From: JALORV01 sp963769745
GTDB taxonomy: Bacteria; Pseudomonadota; Gammaproteobacteria; Burkholderiales; Burkholderiaceae_F
Assembly: GCA_963769745.1 (NCBI GenBank)
Contig: CAVYNB010000015.1
Location: forward strand, 23,174 to 87,173
Length of the DNA stretch: 64,000 nt
Direction: 5' to 3'
A program made the position numbers and the translations under genes. This document shows, one piece after another, positions 26,770 to 36,736 of the stretch (position 1 is the stretch's first letter; every line of letters begins with the position of its first letter). A model generated the notes under the pieces. It had not been told where the DNA came from, made no database searches, and worked only from the letters and a program-made list of their open reading frames with translations.

Positions 26770-27673
26770 ATGACCCGTCACCTCGAGGTCGAGCACGTCA
26801 CGACCTACTGCTACACAAAGCCGGTGCGGTTCGGGCAGCACCGCGTGATGTTCCGGCCGCGCACCGGCAACGACATCCGGCTGCTCGATGCACGCATCGA
26901 CGTCAACGTGCCGTCGCAGATCGACTGGATGCTGGACACCTATTCGAACTCGGTCACGCTGGTCCAGCCGCAGCAGCACTGCGGCTGAACTGCAGATCCG
27001 ATGCCGATTCCGCATCGAGCACGATGGTGTACGCGGCGTGACGGAGCTGCCGCTCGCGCCGCACGCACAGCGCTGGCCGTTCGACTACACGGCCGATGAG
27101 CGGCGTGATCTCGGGTCCCTGCTGGAGCGGCACTATCCGGACCCGAAGGGCCGCCTGTTCGAGTGGTGCCGTCCATTCCTGGCGCCGACGGTGCGGCCCG
27201 ATACGCGCGAACTGCTGATGTCGATCGCGTCGACGATCAAGGCGCAATTCCGTTACGAGACGCGTGACGCCGAAGGGACGCAGACGCCGGACGAAACGCT
27301 ACAGCGCGGCGCCGGGACCTGCCGTGACTTTGCCCTGCTGATGATGGAAGTGGTGCGACGGCTCGGCATGGCGGCGCGCTTTGTTTCCGGTTACCTGTAT
27401 GACCCGGCACTGGACCCGGGTGACAGCCGGTCTGCAGACACGGTTCTCAGTGGAGCGGGCGCGACGCATGCGTGGTTGCATGTGTACCTGCCGGGCGCAG
27501 GCTGGGTGCCATTTGATCCGACCAATGCGCTGTTCGGCGGCTCGAGTCTGATCCGGGTTGCTTATGCACGAGACCCCGGCCTGGCGGAACCGGTCGCCGG
27601 CGCCTGGTTCGGCGAGCCGGAGGTCTTCACGGAGATGAGGGTGCACGTCGGCGTGCGCAGCATCCCGGCCTGA
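26770..27673 (+). CDS. Transglutaminase-like cysteine protease family protein (frameshifted in this sequence)
   Basis: An N-terminal beta domain (EVEHVTTYCYTKPVRFGQH, VMFRPRTGNDIRLL) precedes a transglutaminase-like core with the catalytic triad: Cys in RGAGTCRDFALLMMEV, His in GATHAWLHVYLPGAGW and Asp in VPFDPTN. The frame breaks near 26983 at TGCGGC. Removing one G gives QPQQHCAELQIRCRF and about 300 residues. Such proteins are often found with alpha-E and circularly permuted ATP-grasp proteins, but none are here. No signal peptide, so cytosolic. Substrate unknown. Confidence 0.87.
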
Positions 27674-27723
27674 AGCACGCTCGCCCGCTGCGCGCGGGTG
27701 CATCCGCAGATCGCCGCCGGCGT

Positions 27724-28443
27724 TCAGGCCGCTTCGCCCAGATAGGCCTCGCGCACCTTGGGGTCGGTCAGCAGATCATGCGCGTTGCCGCTCAACGTGA
27801 TCAATCCCGATTCCATCACGTACGCTCGATGCGCCGCCTCGAGTGCGAGGCGCGCATTCTGCTCGACCAGCAGCATCGGCACCTTGCGGGCCGCGACGGT
27901 GCGGATGACCTCGAAGACTTTCTCGACCATGATGGGCGACAGGCCCATCGAGGGCTCGTCGAGCAGCAGCAGCTTGGGCTGGCTCATCAGCGCGCGTGCC
28001 ATGGCCAGCATCTGCTGTTCGCCACCGGACAGCGTGCCGGCGAGCTGCCTGGCACGCTCCTTCAGGCGGGGAAAGATCGCGAACATCTCGTCGATGTCGC
28101 GCTTGATGCCGGCGTCGTCATTGCGCACGAACGCGCCCATCTGCATGTTCTCGGTCACCGTCATGCGGGCGAACACCCCGCGTCCCTCCGGAACCATGGC
28201 CAGGCCCTGCGCCAGCAGCTGGTAGGACGCCAGTCCGCGCGTCGTGCGGCCCATGTAGTCGATCTCGCCGGCCCACGCCTGTGTGCTGGTGATCGCCTTC
28301 AAGGTGGAGGTCTTGCCGGCGCCGTTGGCGCCGATCAGCGTCACCAGTTCGCCGGCGCGCACCTCGAGGTCGACGCCCTTGACCGCCTGAATGCCTCCGT
28401 AGGCGACCTTCGAGCCCGCGACGCGAAGGACGACGTCACTCAC
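27724..28443 (-). CDS. livF: Branched-chain amino-acid ABC transporter ATP-binding protein LivF
   Basis: One of the two ATPases driving LivHM. Starting at GTG 28443 (VSDVVLRVAGSKVAYGG), just 2 bases after livG, it has 239 residues: Walker A LIGANGAGKTSTLKAI, signature GTLSGGEQQMLAMARAL and Walker B LLLLDEPSMGLSP. The upstream open frame inside livG is a shadow. It is the last gene of the livKHMGF operon. Confidence 0.95.
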   Translation of the reverse strand: MSDVVLRVAGSKVAYGGIQAVKGVDLEVRAGELVTLIGANGAGKTSTLKAITSTQAWAGEIDYMGRTTRGLASYQLLAQGLAMVPEGRGVFARMTVTENMQMGAFVRNDDAGIKRDIDEMFAIFPRLKERARQLAGTLSGGEQQMLAMARALMSQPKLLLLDEPSMGLSPIMVEKVFEVIRTVAARKVPMLLVEQNARLALEAAHRAYVMESGLITLSGNAHDLLTDPKVREAYLGEAA

Positions 28444-28445
28444 GC

Positions 28446-29240
28446 TCAGGCCGCCTTCGTCGCCACGTCCTTGTGGCCGCCACCGAGGTACGCCTCGATC
28501 ACCGCCGGATCGCGCTGGACATCGGCCGGGGCGCCGACCGCGATCATCTTGCCGTAGTCGAGCACGGTCACACGGTCGCACAGGCCCATCACCAGCTTCA
28601 CGTCGTGCTCGATCAGCAGGATCGTGATGCCGTCCCGGCTGATCGCCTCGAGCAGCGCGCGCAAGGCGAGTTTTTCGGTCGCGTTCATGCCGGCGGCCGG
28701 TTCGTCGAGTGCGAGCAGCTTGGGTTCGGTCGCCAGTGCCCGAGCGATCTCGAGGCGGCGCTGGTCACCGTAGGCCAGGGTGCGGGCCTGGTAGTCGGCG
28801 TACTTGCGTATGCCGACATACTCGAGCAGCTCGAGCGAGCGCGCCTTGATCGCGCGCTCTTCCTCGATGGTCCTGCGCGTGCGCAGGATCGCACCGAGGG
28901 CGGTCGCGTGCGTGCGCACGTGGCGACCGACCATGACGTTCTCGAGCGCCGTCATGTCCGGGAACAGTCGGATGTTCTGGAACGTGCGCGCGATGCCGGC
29001 CTGGGCGACCCGATGCACATCGGTCGGCGAGTACGGTTTGCCATCGAGCTCGAACGTGCCGGAATCCGGCGTGTAGAGGCCGGTGATCACGTTGAAGAAG
29101 GTCGTCTTGCCCGCGCCGTTCGGACCGATGAGTCCATAGATCTCACCGCGGCCGATCTCGATGCCGACGTCCGACAGCGCCTGCAGACCGCCGAAGCGCT
29201 TGTTGACATTACCCACCCGCAGCACGAGTTCGCGCATCAC
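28446..29240 (-). CDS. livG: Branched-chain amino-acid ABC transporter ATP-binding protein LivG
   Basis: 264 residues with Walker A LIGPNGAGKTTFFNVITGLY, the LivG-type insertion (RHVRTHATALGAILRTRRTI), ABC signature LAYGDQRRLEIARAL, Walker B LLALDEPAAGMN and the H-loop ILLIEHDVKLVMGL. It overlaps livM by 4 bases (ATGA) and is followed 2 bases later by livF, so the ATPase pair is translated together. Confidence 0.95.
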   Translation of the reverse strand: MMRELVLRVGNVNKRFGGLQALSDVGIEIGRGEIYGLIGPNGAGKTTFFNVITGLYTPDSGTFELDGKPYSPTDVHRVAQAGIARTFQNIRLFPDMTALENVMVGRHVRTHATALGAILRTRRTIEEERAIKARSLELLEYVGIRKYADYQARTLAYGDQRRLEIARALATEPKLLALDEPAAGMNATEKLALRALLEAISRDGITILLIEHDVKLVMGLCDRVTVLDYGKMIAVGAPADVQRDPAVIEAYLGGGHKDVATKAA

Positions 29241-30367
29241 GCCCTCTGCGTCGCGGTGCGGCTGGCAGGATTGACGCCATGCTCAGGTGCCGGCCACAGT
29301 CCCTTCGGCCGGTACAGCATGATCAGCACCATCGCCAGGCCGTAAAGCATCATGCGCAGGACTTCCGCGTCGACGATGACGTGGCCGAACAGGAACGTCT
29401 GGACCGGCACGACCGTGTGTCGCAGGACTTCGGGGAACATCGAGAGCAGGACGGCGCCCAGAACCACGCCCGGGATGTGTCCCAGCCCGCCGAGCACGAC
29501 CATCGCCAGCACGATGATGGATTCGTTCAGCGTGAACGACTCCGGCGAAACGAAGCCCTGGAATGCCGAGAACATCGCGCCCGATACTCCGCCGAAGGTC
29601 GCGCCGAGCGAGAACGCGAGCAGCTTGACGTTGCGCACGTTGATGCCCATCGCCTTGGCGGCGATCTCGTCCTCGCGGATCGCCATCCAGGCGCGGCCGA
29701 GGCGCGAATCCTGCAGCCGCACGCAGATGACTATCGTGAGGATCGTCAGCACCAGGAACAGGTAGTAATAGAGATACACCGACGGCAGGCTGATTCCGAG
29801 CAGGTTCTGGGTCTTGCCGAAATTCACACCGGCGATCGTGATCGGATCGATCAGCGTGATCCCCTGCGGCCCGTTGGTGATGTTCACGGGGGCATTCAGG
29901 TTGTTCAGGAAGATGCGGACGATCTCGCCGAAGCCGAGTGTCACGATCGCAAGGTAATCGCCGCGCAGCTTGAGCACCGGCGCACCGAGGATGATGCCGA
30001 ACGTCGCCGCGATCCCGGCGCCGAGCGGTATCACGACCCAGATCGAGTTGTGCAATCCGGTCGGGAACATCTGCGCGATCCAGGGGAACGTGCTGGTGAG
30101 GTGCGGCGAGGCGAGCAGTGCGTACATGTAGGCCCCGACCGCATAGAACGCGATGTAGCCGAGATCGAGCAGCCCGGCGAAGCCGACGACGATGTTGAGG
30201 CCCAACGCCAGCATCACGTACAGGCATGCGAAGGCGAGCGCGCGAACCCATGCATTGCCGAGCTGCCCGACGATGAACGGCAGCAGCAGCAGGACGATGG
30301 CGATCGCTGCCGTCGCCAGCCAGACACTGGAACGGTTCTGCGACAGGCGCGGCAGCAGGGTGCCCAT
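29237..30367 (-). CDS. livM: Branched-chain amino-acid ABC transporter permease LivM
   Basis: A 376-residue permease with about nine hydrophobic helices, including LNIVVGFAGLLDLGYIAFYAVGAY (LivM hallmark) and LRGDYLAIVTLGFGEIVRI. The cytoplasmic coupling region is AIREDEIAAKAMGINVRNVKLLAF, followed by GGVSGAMFSAFQGFVSPESF. It forms the translocation pore with LivH. It starts 2 bases after livH and overlaps livG. Confidence 0.95.
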   Translation of the reverse strand: MGTLLPRLSQNRSSVWLATAAIAIVLLLLPFIVGQLGNAWVRALAFACLYVMLALGLNIVVGFAGLLDLGYIAFYAVGAYMYALLASPHLTSTFPWIAQMFPTGLHNSIWVVIPLGAGIAATFGIILGAPVLKLRGDYLAIVTLGFGEIVRIFLNNLNAPVNITNGPQGITLIDPITIAGVNFGKTQNLLGISLPSVYLYYYLFLVLTILTIVICVRLQDSRLGRAWMAIREDEIAAKAMGINVRNVKLLAFSLGATFGGVSGAMFSAFQGFVSPESFTLNESIIVLAMVVLGGLGHIPGVVLGAVLLSMFPEVLRHTVVPVQTFLFGHVIVDAEVLRMMLYGLAMVLIMLYRPKGLWPAPEHGVNPASRTATQRA

Positions 30368-30369
30368 GG

Positions 30370-31299
30370 TCAGGCGCGGTCGGCGACGCGTTCGCCGAGC
30401 AGTCCGGACGGCCGGAAGATCAGCACCAGCACCAGGATGGCAAACGCAAACACATCCTGGTAATGGCTGCCAAGCACGCCACCCGTCAGCTGTCCGATAT
30501 AGCCGGCGCCCAGCGCCTCGATCAGCCCGAGCAGCAGTCCCCCGAGCATCGCGCCAGGGATGTTGCCGATGCCTCCGAGCACGGCGGCGGTGAATGCCTT
30601 GAGTCCGGGCAGAAAGCCCATGTAGAAGTGCGCGACGCCATACGTCGCCGCCAGCATCACGCCGGCGAGCGCCGCCAGCGCAGCGCCGATGGCGAACGTT
30701 GCCGCGATCACGAAGTTGGGGTTCACGCCCATCAGTCCCGCCACGCGCGGATTTTCCGAGGTCGCGCGCATTGCGCGGCCGAGCTTGGTGCGATTGACGA
30801 GCAGCATCAGTCCCACCATGACGATGGCCGAGAACGCGATCACGAGCAGCTTGGTGACCGTGACCGTGGCACCGCCGAACTCGATCGGCGCGTTCGTGAT
30901 CAACTGCGGGAAGGTCAGGTAGTTGCGGCCCCAGACGAGCATCGCGACCGTCTGGATGACGATCGAAACGCCGATCGCGGTGATCAGCGGCGCCAGGCGA
31001 GGAGCGTTGCGCAGCGGTCGATAGGCCACGCGCTCGATGACCAGGCTCAGCACGACGCAGACCGGGATCGCCGCCAGCAGGCCGGCCGAGATCAGCACCC
31101 AGCCCGGCAGCCCGGGGAAGAGCGCCTGCAGCAGCAGGATCGTCGACAGCGCGGTGAGTGCACCGACCGTCAGCACATCGCCGTGCGCGAAGTTGATCAG
31201 GTTGAGGATCCCGTAGACCATCGTGTAGCCGAGCGCGATCAGCGAATACATGCTGCCGAGCACGAGGCCGTTGAGGATCTGCTGGATGAACGTTTCCAT
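30370..31299 (-). CDS. livH: Branched-chain amino-acid ABC transporter permease LivH
   Basis: 309 residues from ATG 31299 (METFIQQILNGLVLGSMYSL, the standard LivH opening). Hydrophobic helices, LGYTMVYGILNLINFAHGDV, TKLGRAMRATSENPRVAGLMG (coupling helix) and GGIGNIPGAMLGGLLLGLIE identify the family. It is separated from livK by 132 bases holding a terminator, so read-through or a separate promoter supplies the downstream genes. Confidence 0.95.
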   Translation of the reverse strand: METFIQQILNGLVLGSMYSLIALGYTMVYGILNLINFAHGDVLTVGALTALSTILLLQALFPGLPGWVLISAGLLAAIPVCVVLSLVIERVAYRPLRNAPRLAPLITAIGVSIVIQTVAMLVWGRNYLTFPQLITNAPIEFGGATVTVTKLLVIAFSAIVMVGLMLLVNRTKLGRAMRATSENPRVAGLMGVNPNFVIAATFAIGAALAALAGVMLAATYGVAHFYMGFLPGLKAFTAAVLGGIGNIPGAMLGGLLLGLIEALGAGYIGQLTGGVLGSHYQDVFAFAILVLVLIFRPSGLLGERVADRA

Positions 31300-31388
31300 C
31301 GACGCCTTTTGTAAGCGGCTGGAGGCGCTATCTGGCCGCGCGATCGCGCATCGTAGCAAGGCGCCCGATGCGGGCCGGACTGTCCAAA

Positions 31389-31417
31389 GAAAACGGCACC
31401 CGAGGGTGCCGTTTCGT
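31389..31417 (-). terminator. Terminator between livK and livH
   Basis: AAACGGCACCC and GGGTGCCGTTT form an 11-bp stem with a 2-base loop. On the minus strand it is followed by TCTTT. It lies just after the livK stop, which would make the binding protein more abundant than the permease and ATPase products. Confidence 0.75.
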
Positions 31418-31431
31418 GGAGCGGACAGGTC

Positions 31432-32622
31432 CTAGCGAACCGTCGAGAGGTACTCGAGCTTGTCGCCCGTGACCTTGAACATCGAGATGGCGCCGTTCTT
31501 GATGTCGCCCTTCTCGTCGAACACGATCGTGCCGGTCAGGCCCGGGTAGTTCGTCGCCGGCACTGCGGCCGAGATCGCGGCGCGATCGGCCTTGCCAGAA
31601 CGCTTGATCGCGTCGGCGATGATGTACACGGCGTCGTAGGAGTACGGCGAATAGATCTGCACGTCCTGGCCGAATTCCGCCTTGTACTTGGCCTTGAACT
31701 CCTCGCCCTTGGCAAGCTTCTCGACTGCCTCACCGGCCATCGAGCAGTGCATGATTCCGGCAGCATCGCCAGCCAGCTTGATGAACTCGGGCGAGCACAC
31801 GCCGTCACCCGCCAGCAGCACCGACTTCAGGCCGAGCTGCTTCATCTGCTTGGCCATCGGGCCGGCGGTGGCGTCCATGCCGCCGTACATGACGACGTCG
31901 GGCTTGGCGCCGCGGATCTTGGTCAGGATGGCATTGAAGTCCGTCGTCTTGTCGGTAGCGAACTCGCGGGCGACGATCTTGATGCCCTTTTCCTTCGCGA
32001 CCTTCTCGACCACGTCGGCCAGGCCCTGGCCATAGGCGGTACGGTCATCGACGATCGCCATGGTCTTGGCCTTGAGCGCGTCGTGAGCGTAGTTGGCGAG
32101 CACGGCGCCCTGCTGGTTGTCGTTGGCGACGACGCGGAACGTGGTCTTGAAGCCCTGTTCGGTGAGCTTCGGGTTGGTCGCCGACGGCGAGATCTGGGTC
32201 ATGCCGGCATCGGAATAGATCTTCGAGGCCGGGATCGACGTGCCCGAGTTCAGGTGGCCGACGACGGCAACGGCGCCGGAGTCGACGATCTTCTGCGCGG
32301 CAAGCGTGCCTTCCTTCGGATCGGCCTTGTCGTCTTCACCGAGGATCACGATCTCGAAGACCTGGTCGCCGATCTTGATGCCGCCGGCCGCATTGATTTC
32401 CTTGGCCGCGAGCTTGGCGCCGTTCTCGTTGTCCTTGCCCAGGTGGGCGATACCGCCGGTCAGCGGGGCCACGTGGCCGATCTTGATCTGGCCCTTTTGC
32501 GGGGCGGCTGCCGCAGCCTTGGGGGCCTCAGCCTTGGGGGCTTCCTCTTTCTTGCCGCAAGCGGCAAGCGCGACCGCGGCGGCAATCGCCAGCGGTGCAA
32601 GCTTGATGATCCGGTGATTCAT
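31432..32622 (-). CDS. livK: Branched-chain amino-acid ABC transporter substrate-binding lipoprotein
   Basis: 396 residues from ATG 32622 with a clear Shine-Dalgarno (GAGGAG). The lipobox LAAC follows an N-terminal hydrophobic segment, then a Lys/Glu/Pro/Ala linker (about residues 21-43). The periplasmic-binding core begins IKIGHVAPLTGGIAHLGKDN. VVGHLNSGTSIPASKIY, DDRTAYGQGLADVVEKVAKE and GMDATAGPMAKQMKQLGLK are typical of the Leu/Ile/Val-binding family. Preference among branched-chain amino acids or related substrates cannot be read. Confidence 0.93.
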   Translation of the reverse strand: MNHRIIKLAPLAIAAAVALAACGKKEEAPKAEAPKAAAAAPQKGQIKIGHVAPLTGGIAHLGKDNENGAKLAAKEINAAGGIKIGDQVFEIVILGEDDKADPKEGTLAAQKIVDSGAVAVVGHLNSGTSIPASKIYSDAGMTQISPSATNPKLTEQGFKTTFRVVANDNQQGAVLANYAHDALKAKTMAIVDDRTAYGQGLADVVEKVAKEKGIKIVAREFATDKTTDFNAILTKIRGAKPDVVMYGGMDATAGPMAKQMKQLGLKSVLLAGDGVCSPEFIKLAGDAAGIMHCSMAGEAVEKLAKGEEFKAKYKAEFGQDVQIYSPYSYDAVYIIADAIKRSGKADRAAISAAVPATNYPGLTGTIVFDEKGDIKNGAISMFKVTGDKLEYLSTVR

Positions 32623-32890
32623 GACCTTTTCTCCTCTATGAGTGTCGGCCGACTGGTGATGTGTCCTTGGGAACTGTTCTTGGGGACGTAGGCCCGGTGA
32701 TTCTTCGCGGCGGCACCCGTTACTTGTGACAGGAACGCTAGCCTGCGAAAGCGCAGGATTGTACTCAGGTGCGAACCCCCTGCAAGGCAGGCGTCTTGGC
32801 CCGCATGCCGGCGTTGCGTGGATGACTCGGCGTCCATGCCACCGGCCCTCCTTAGAATCGCGCTTTGACCAATACCCTCGGACCAGGCAC

Positions 32891-34148
32891 GTGCGCGTAC
32901 TCGTCCTCGGCGCCGGCGTCGTCGGTGTTGCCAGTGCGTGGTTCCTGCGGGAGGCCGGGCACGACGTCGTCGTGGTGGATCGACAGCCCGGCCCGGCACT
33001 CGAAACGAGCTTCGCCAACGGCGGACAGATCTCCGCCAGCCACGCCGAACCCTGGGCCAATCCGGCCGCGCCGGGCAAGATCCTGCGCTGGATCGGCCAG
33101 CCGGATGCGCCGCTGCTGTTCCGGCCGCGTGCCGAACTGCAGCAGTGGCTCTGGGGCGCCGCCTTCCTGCGCGAGTGCCTTCCGTCCCGCACCGCTGCGA
33201 ACATCCGGACGATCCTTGCGCTCGCCTTGCACAGTCGCGACGTCGTCAAGCGCCTGCGGCGTCGAGCTTGCGCTCGAGTACGACTGTGTCGAGCGCGGCA
33301 TCCTGCACTTCTATACGGATCGCCGGGAATTCGAGGCGTCGCTGGCGCCGGCGGCCCTGATGCGCGAGCTCGGCTGCGGCCGCCGCTCGGTCTCGGCGGC
33401 GGAAGCGGTCGCGCTCGAGCCGGCGCTGGCACCGGTCGAGCACCGGATCGTCGGTGCGGACTATTGCGCCGAGGATGAGTCCGGCGATGCACATCGGTTC
33501 ACGCAGCAGCTCGCGCAGCGCTGTGTCGAGCGGGGAGTGCAGTTCCGGTTCGACTCGACCGCGACATCGATCCTGCTGGCCGACGGACGCGCGCGCGGCG
33601 CTGTGCTGCGCGACGCCCAGGGCGGCCTGTCCGAGCAGCGGGCGGATGCGACGCTCGTGTGTCTCGGCGTGGAGTCGGTGGCCCTGCTGCGCGGAGTGGG
33701 CCAGCGCCTGATGATCTATCCGGGCAAGGGGTATTCGGCGACGCTCGACGTTATCGATCCGTCGAAGGCGCCCCAACTCAGCCTGACCGACGACGAGTTC
33801 AAGCTGGTCTTTTCGCGCTTTGGAAACCGGTTGCGCGTGGCCGGGACCGCCGAGATCGCGGGCTGGGGCACGGAACTGGACCCCCTGCGATGCGAGACGC
33901 TGACGCGACGCACGGCGCAGCTCTTTCCGGGGGCCTGCGACTACGAAAAGCCGACCTACTGGGCGGGGCGGCGCCCGGTCACACCGTCCAACGTGCCCTA
34001 TCTGGGGCGGGCCCGGATGGCGGGGCTCTTCCTGAACACCGGACACGGCACGCTGGGCTGGACACTCGGACCGGGAAATGGCGAGCTGATTGCGCAGGCG
34101 ATCTCTGGCACCGCGACCCGCATCCCGCTGCCGGCGGACCGCCGCTGA
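32891..34148 (+). CDS. dadA: FAD-dependent D-amino-acid dehydrogenase DadA-like (frameshifted in this sequence)
   Basis: Oxidises D-amino acids (typically D-Ala) at the membrane. From GTG 32891: the FAD-binding VLVLGAGVVGVASAWFLREAGH, SFANGGQISASHAEPWANP (a DadA hallmark) and WGAAFLRECLPSRT. After a shift near 33258-33264 (CTGCGGCG), the sequence continues with RVELALEYDCVERGILHFY, IYPGKGYSATLDV and LFLNTGHGTLGWTLGPGNGE. Removing one G restores about 418 residues. It diverges from livK across 268 bases. A TAGAAT at 32852-32857 may be its -10 element. Confidence 0.9.
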
Positions 34149-34173
34149 GCTGCGCCGCCGACCGGGGAAATGA

Positions 34174-34193
34174 AAAGGGGCGCCGCAGCGCCC
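34174..34193 (-). terminator. Terminator for the cytochrome c gene
   Basis: AGGGGCGC and GCGCCCCT form an 8-bp stem with a 4-base loop between the convergent dadA and cytochrome genes. On the minus strand it is followed by TTTCATTT. It may also stop dadA transcripts. Confidence 0.7.
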
Positions 34194-34215
34194 CTCGAAT
34201 TTCGTCGACAGCGGT

Positions 34216-34521
34216 TTACTGCGACAGGACCCACTTCGCGAGCGTCATGGCTTCCTGCTCGTTGACTTGCGGATTGGCGGGCATCGGGACCTGGCCCCAG
34301 ACGCCGACGCCGCCTTCGCGGATCTTCTTGGCGAGCTTGGCGAACGCGTCCTTGTCGCCCTTGTACTTGGCGGCGACGTCCTTGTAAGACGGCCCGACCA
34401 GTTTCTTGTCGGCCGCGTGGCAGGCCAGGCAGTTCTTCTGCTTGGCGAGTTCCGGCGAGGCGAACACAGGGCCGCTGGCCACGGTTATGCCGAGTGCGGC
34501 GAGGACGAGGAATTGCTTCAT
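34216..34521 (-). CDS. Class I cytochrome c (c-551/c-552 type)
   Basis: A 101-residue periplasmic electron carrier. From ATG 34521 there is a signal peptide (KQFLVLAALGITVASGPVFA), then the haem-binding CLACH (about residues 34-38), KKLVGPSYKDVAAKY and the axial Met in QVPMPANPQV, ending AMTLAKWVLSQ. Shine-Dalgarno GGAG lies upstream. It is a stand-alone unit with its own terminator. Confidence 0.94.
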   Translation of the reverse strand: MKQFLVLAALGITVASGPVFASPELAKQKNCLACHAADKKLVGPSYKDVAAKYKGDKDAFAKLAKKIREGGVGVWGQVPMPANPQVNEQEAMTLAKWVLSQ

Positions 34522-34697
34522 GGAGGGTCTCCGTTGGGGTCTGTGAACTGGGGCCGTGGAAAGCCGCGAATTTGCCGTGGATTCGGGTAAAAGCCTGAAG
34601 ATTCTAACGGCTTGCCCGCTTTTGCGTTGACCGCCCACCTTCAGTTGCGGGTCGGGCGCGACTATAGTGCCTTGGTCGAATCTGCAGGAGAAAGCGC

Positions 34698-34934
34698 GTG
34701 TGGCTGCTCTGGCTCGGTGTGGCGCTCGTCATCCTCAAGGTGCTTGAGATCAGCGTCTTCGCGGACCTGTCGTGGTGGTGGATCACCGTGCCGTTCGTCC
34801 TGTCGATGATCTGGTTCGAGATCTTCGAGCGCCGGCTTGGACTGGACAAGAAGAAGGCGTTCGACGAGATGGAAGCGCACAAGAAGAAGCGCATCAAGGA
34901 TGCGCTGGAGTCCAGCAAGCGCATCCGGCGCTGA
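34698..34934 (+). CDS. Small Trp-rich membrane protein (TIGR04438-like)
   Basis: 78 residues from GTG 34698 with AGGAG 8 bases upstream. It begins MWLLWLGVALVILKVLEI, includes the LSWWWITVPFVLSMIWFEIFER second hydrophobic segment and ends in a highly charged helix (DKKKAFDEMEAHKKKRIKDAL). This matches the Trp-rich small protein family restricted largely to betaproteobacteria. Function is unknown. It is convergent with ilvD. Confidence 0.82.
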   Translation: MWLLWLGVALVILKVLEISVFADLSWWWITVPFVLSMIWFEIFERRLGLDKKKAFDEMEAHKKKRIKDALESSKRIRR

Positions 34935-34959
34935 TCAAGCCGGCTCCTGCCGGTGCGAC

Positions 34960-36648
34960 TCAGCCGAACAGGCGTTCGTCGGTGATCGCGCCCTTGCTGG
35001 CGGTGGATGCCAGCTTCGCAAACTTGGCCAGCACTCCCTTCGTGTAGCGCGGCGCCGGCTGCTTCCACGCAGCGCGCCGGCGCGCGATCTCCGGCTCGGC
35101 GACGTTGAGTTGAAGCAGCAGCCGGTGCGCGTCGATCGTCACCGAATCGCCTTCCTCGATCAATGCGATCGTCCCGCCGACGTAGGCCTCGGGCGCCACG
35201 TGCCCGACCACCATGCCCCAGGTGCCGCCGGAGAACCGGCCGTCGGTGATCAGGCCCACGCTTTCGCCGAGTCCCTTGCCGATCAGGGCCGACGTGGGTG
35301 AGAGCATTTCACGCATGCCAGGCCCGCCCTTGGGGCCTTCGTAACGGATCACCAGCACGTCGCCGGGGCGGATGCGGTCCGCCAGGATGGCTGCCATGGC
35401 GGCATCTTCCGAGTCGAACACGCGGGCCGGACCGGTAATGACGGGATTCTTGAGTCCGGTGATCTTGGCCACGCATCCTTCAGGCGACAGATTGCCCTTG
35501 AGGATCGCCAGGTGCCCCTGTGCGTACAGCGGCTTCGAAAACGGATGGATCACATCCTGGGAGGCCGCCGGCTCTGCAGGGATGTCGGCCAGCACCGCCG
35601 CCATCGTCTTCCCGGTGATCGTCATGCACTCGCCATGCAGCAGTCCGTTGGCCAGCAGGATCTTCAGCACCTGCGGCACGCCGCCGGCCGCGTGCAGGTC
35701 GGTGGCGACGTACTTGCCCGAGGGCTTGAGGTCGCACAGCACCGGCACCTTGCGGCGGATGCGTTCGAAGTCGTCGATCGTCCAGGGGATGCCGGCGGAA
35801 TGGGCGATCGCGAGGTAGTGCAGCACTGCATTGGTGCTGCCGCCGACGGCCATGATCAGGCTCACGGCGTTCTCGATCGACTCGCGCGTGATGATGTCGC
35901 TCGGCCGCAGGTTGTTCTTCACGGCCGCGATCAGCACGCGCGCCGCCTCGCGTGTGCTGGCGACCTTGTCCTCGTCCGGGTTGGCCTGTGTCGACGAGTA
36001 CAGCAGGCTCATGCCGAGCGCCTCGAACGACGAACTCATCGTGTTGGCGGTGTACATGCCGCCGCAGGAGCCGGAACCGGGAATGCAGCGGCGCTCGATC
36101 TCCTTGAAGTCGGTCTCGTTGAGCCGCCCCGCCGTGAACTCGCCGACCGCCTCGAATGCCGAGACGATGGTCAGGTCCTTGTCCTTGTAACGGCCCGGCT
36201 TCACGGTGCCGCCGTAGACGTAGATCGCCGGCACGTTGCAGCGCGCGATGCCCATCATGCCGCCGGGCATGTTCTTGTCGCAGCCGCCGATGACGATGAC
36301 GCCGTCCATCCACTGGCCGTTCACGCAGGTCTCGACGCAGTCGGCGATCACCTCGCGCGACACCAGCGAGTACTTCATCCCTTCGGTGCCCATGCCGATG
36401 CCGTCGGAAATCGTGGGCGTGCCGAAAACCTGCGAGTTGGCCTTGCAGGCGGCGATCTCCTCGCACGCGGCGTCGGCCAGCTTCTGCAGGCCGGAGTTGC
36501 ACGGCGTGATCGTCGAGTGGCCGTTGGCCACCCCGATCATCGGTTTGTCGAAGTCCTCGTCCTTGTAGCCCATCGCGTAGTACATCGCGCGGTTGGCGGA
36601 GCGGGCGACGCCCTGGGTCACGTGCTTCGAACGGTCGTTATGCGGCAT
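34960..36648 (-). CDS. ilvD: Dihydroxy-acid dehydratase IlvD
   Basis: Fe-S enzyme that dehydrates 2,3-dihydroxy acids in isoleucine, valine and pantothenate-precursor synthesis. From ATG 36648 (MPHNDRSKHVTQGV), 562 residues, the expected length. Cysteine motifs ITPCNSGL, GCDKNMPGGMMG and GSGSCGGMYTANTMS, the catalytic-site GLITDGRFSGGTWGMVVGH and PTSALIGKGLGESV are all present. Its product ketoisovalerate feeds PanB at 4.2 kb. It diverges from lgt. Confidence 0.96.
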   Translation of the reverse strand: MPHNDRSKHVTQGVARSANRAMYYAMGYKDEDFDKPMIGVANGHSTITPCNSGLQKLADAACEEIAACKANSQVFGTPTISDGIGMGTEGMKYSLVSREVIADCVETCVNGQWMDGVIVIGGCDKNMPGGMMGIARCNVPAIYVYGGTVKPGRYKDKDLTIVSAFEAVGEFTAGRLNETDFKEIERRCIPGSGSCGGMYTANTMSSSFEALGMSLLYSSTQANPDEDKVASTREAARVLIAAVKNNLRPSDIITRESIENAVSLIMAVGGSTNAVLHYLAIAHSAGIPWTIDDFERIRRKVPVLCDLKPSGKYVATDLHAAGGVPQVLKILLANGLLHGECMTITGKTMAAVLADIPAEPAASQDVIHPFSKPLYAQGHLAILKGNLSPEGCVAKITGLKNPVITGPARVFDSEDAAMAAILADRIRPGDVLVIRYEGPKGGPGMREMLSPTSALIGKGLGESVGLITDGRFSGGTWGMVVGHVAPEAYVGGTIALIEEGDSVTIDAHRLLLQLNVAEPEIARRRAAWKQPAPRYTKGVLAKFAKLASTASKGAITDERLFG

Positions 36649-36736
36649 GTGCGGTGACGGAAAGCGGGAAGGTGGGCGAGCAGGCAATAATAGGCCAAGC
36701 GTTCATCCACACTCACCTTGTCACTGCGAGACCCGC

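Noticed and set aside
27674..27723. CCCGC/GCGGG hairpin between the transglutaminase-like gene and livF
   Set aside because: A 5-bp stem without any T-run on either strand is not convincing as a terminator.
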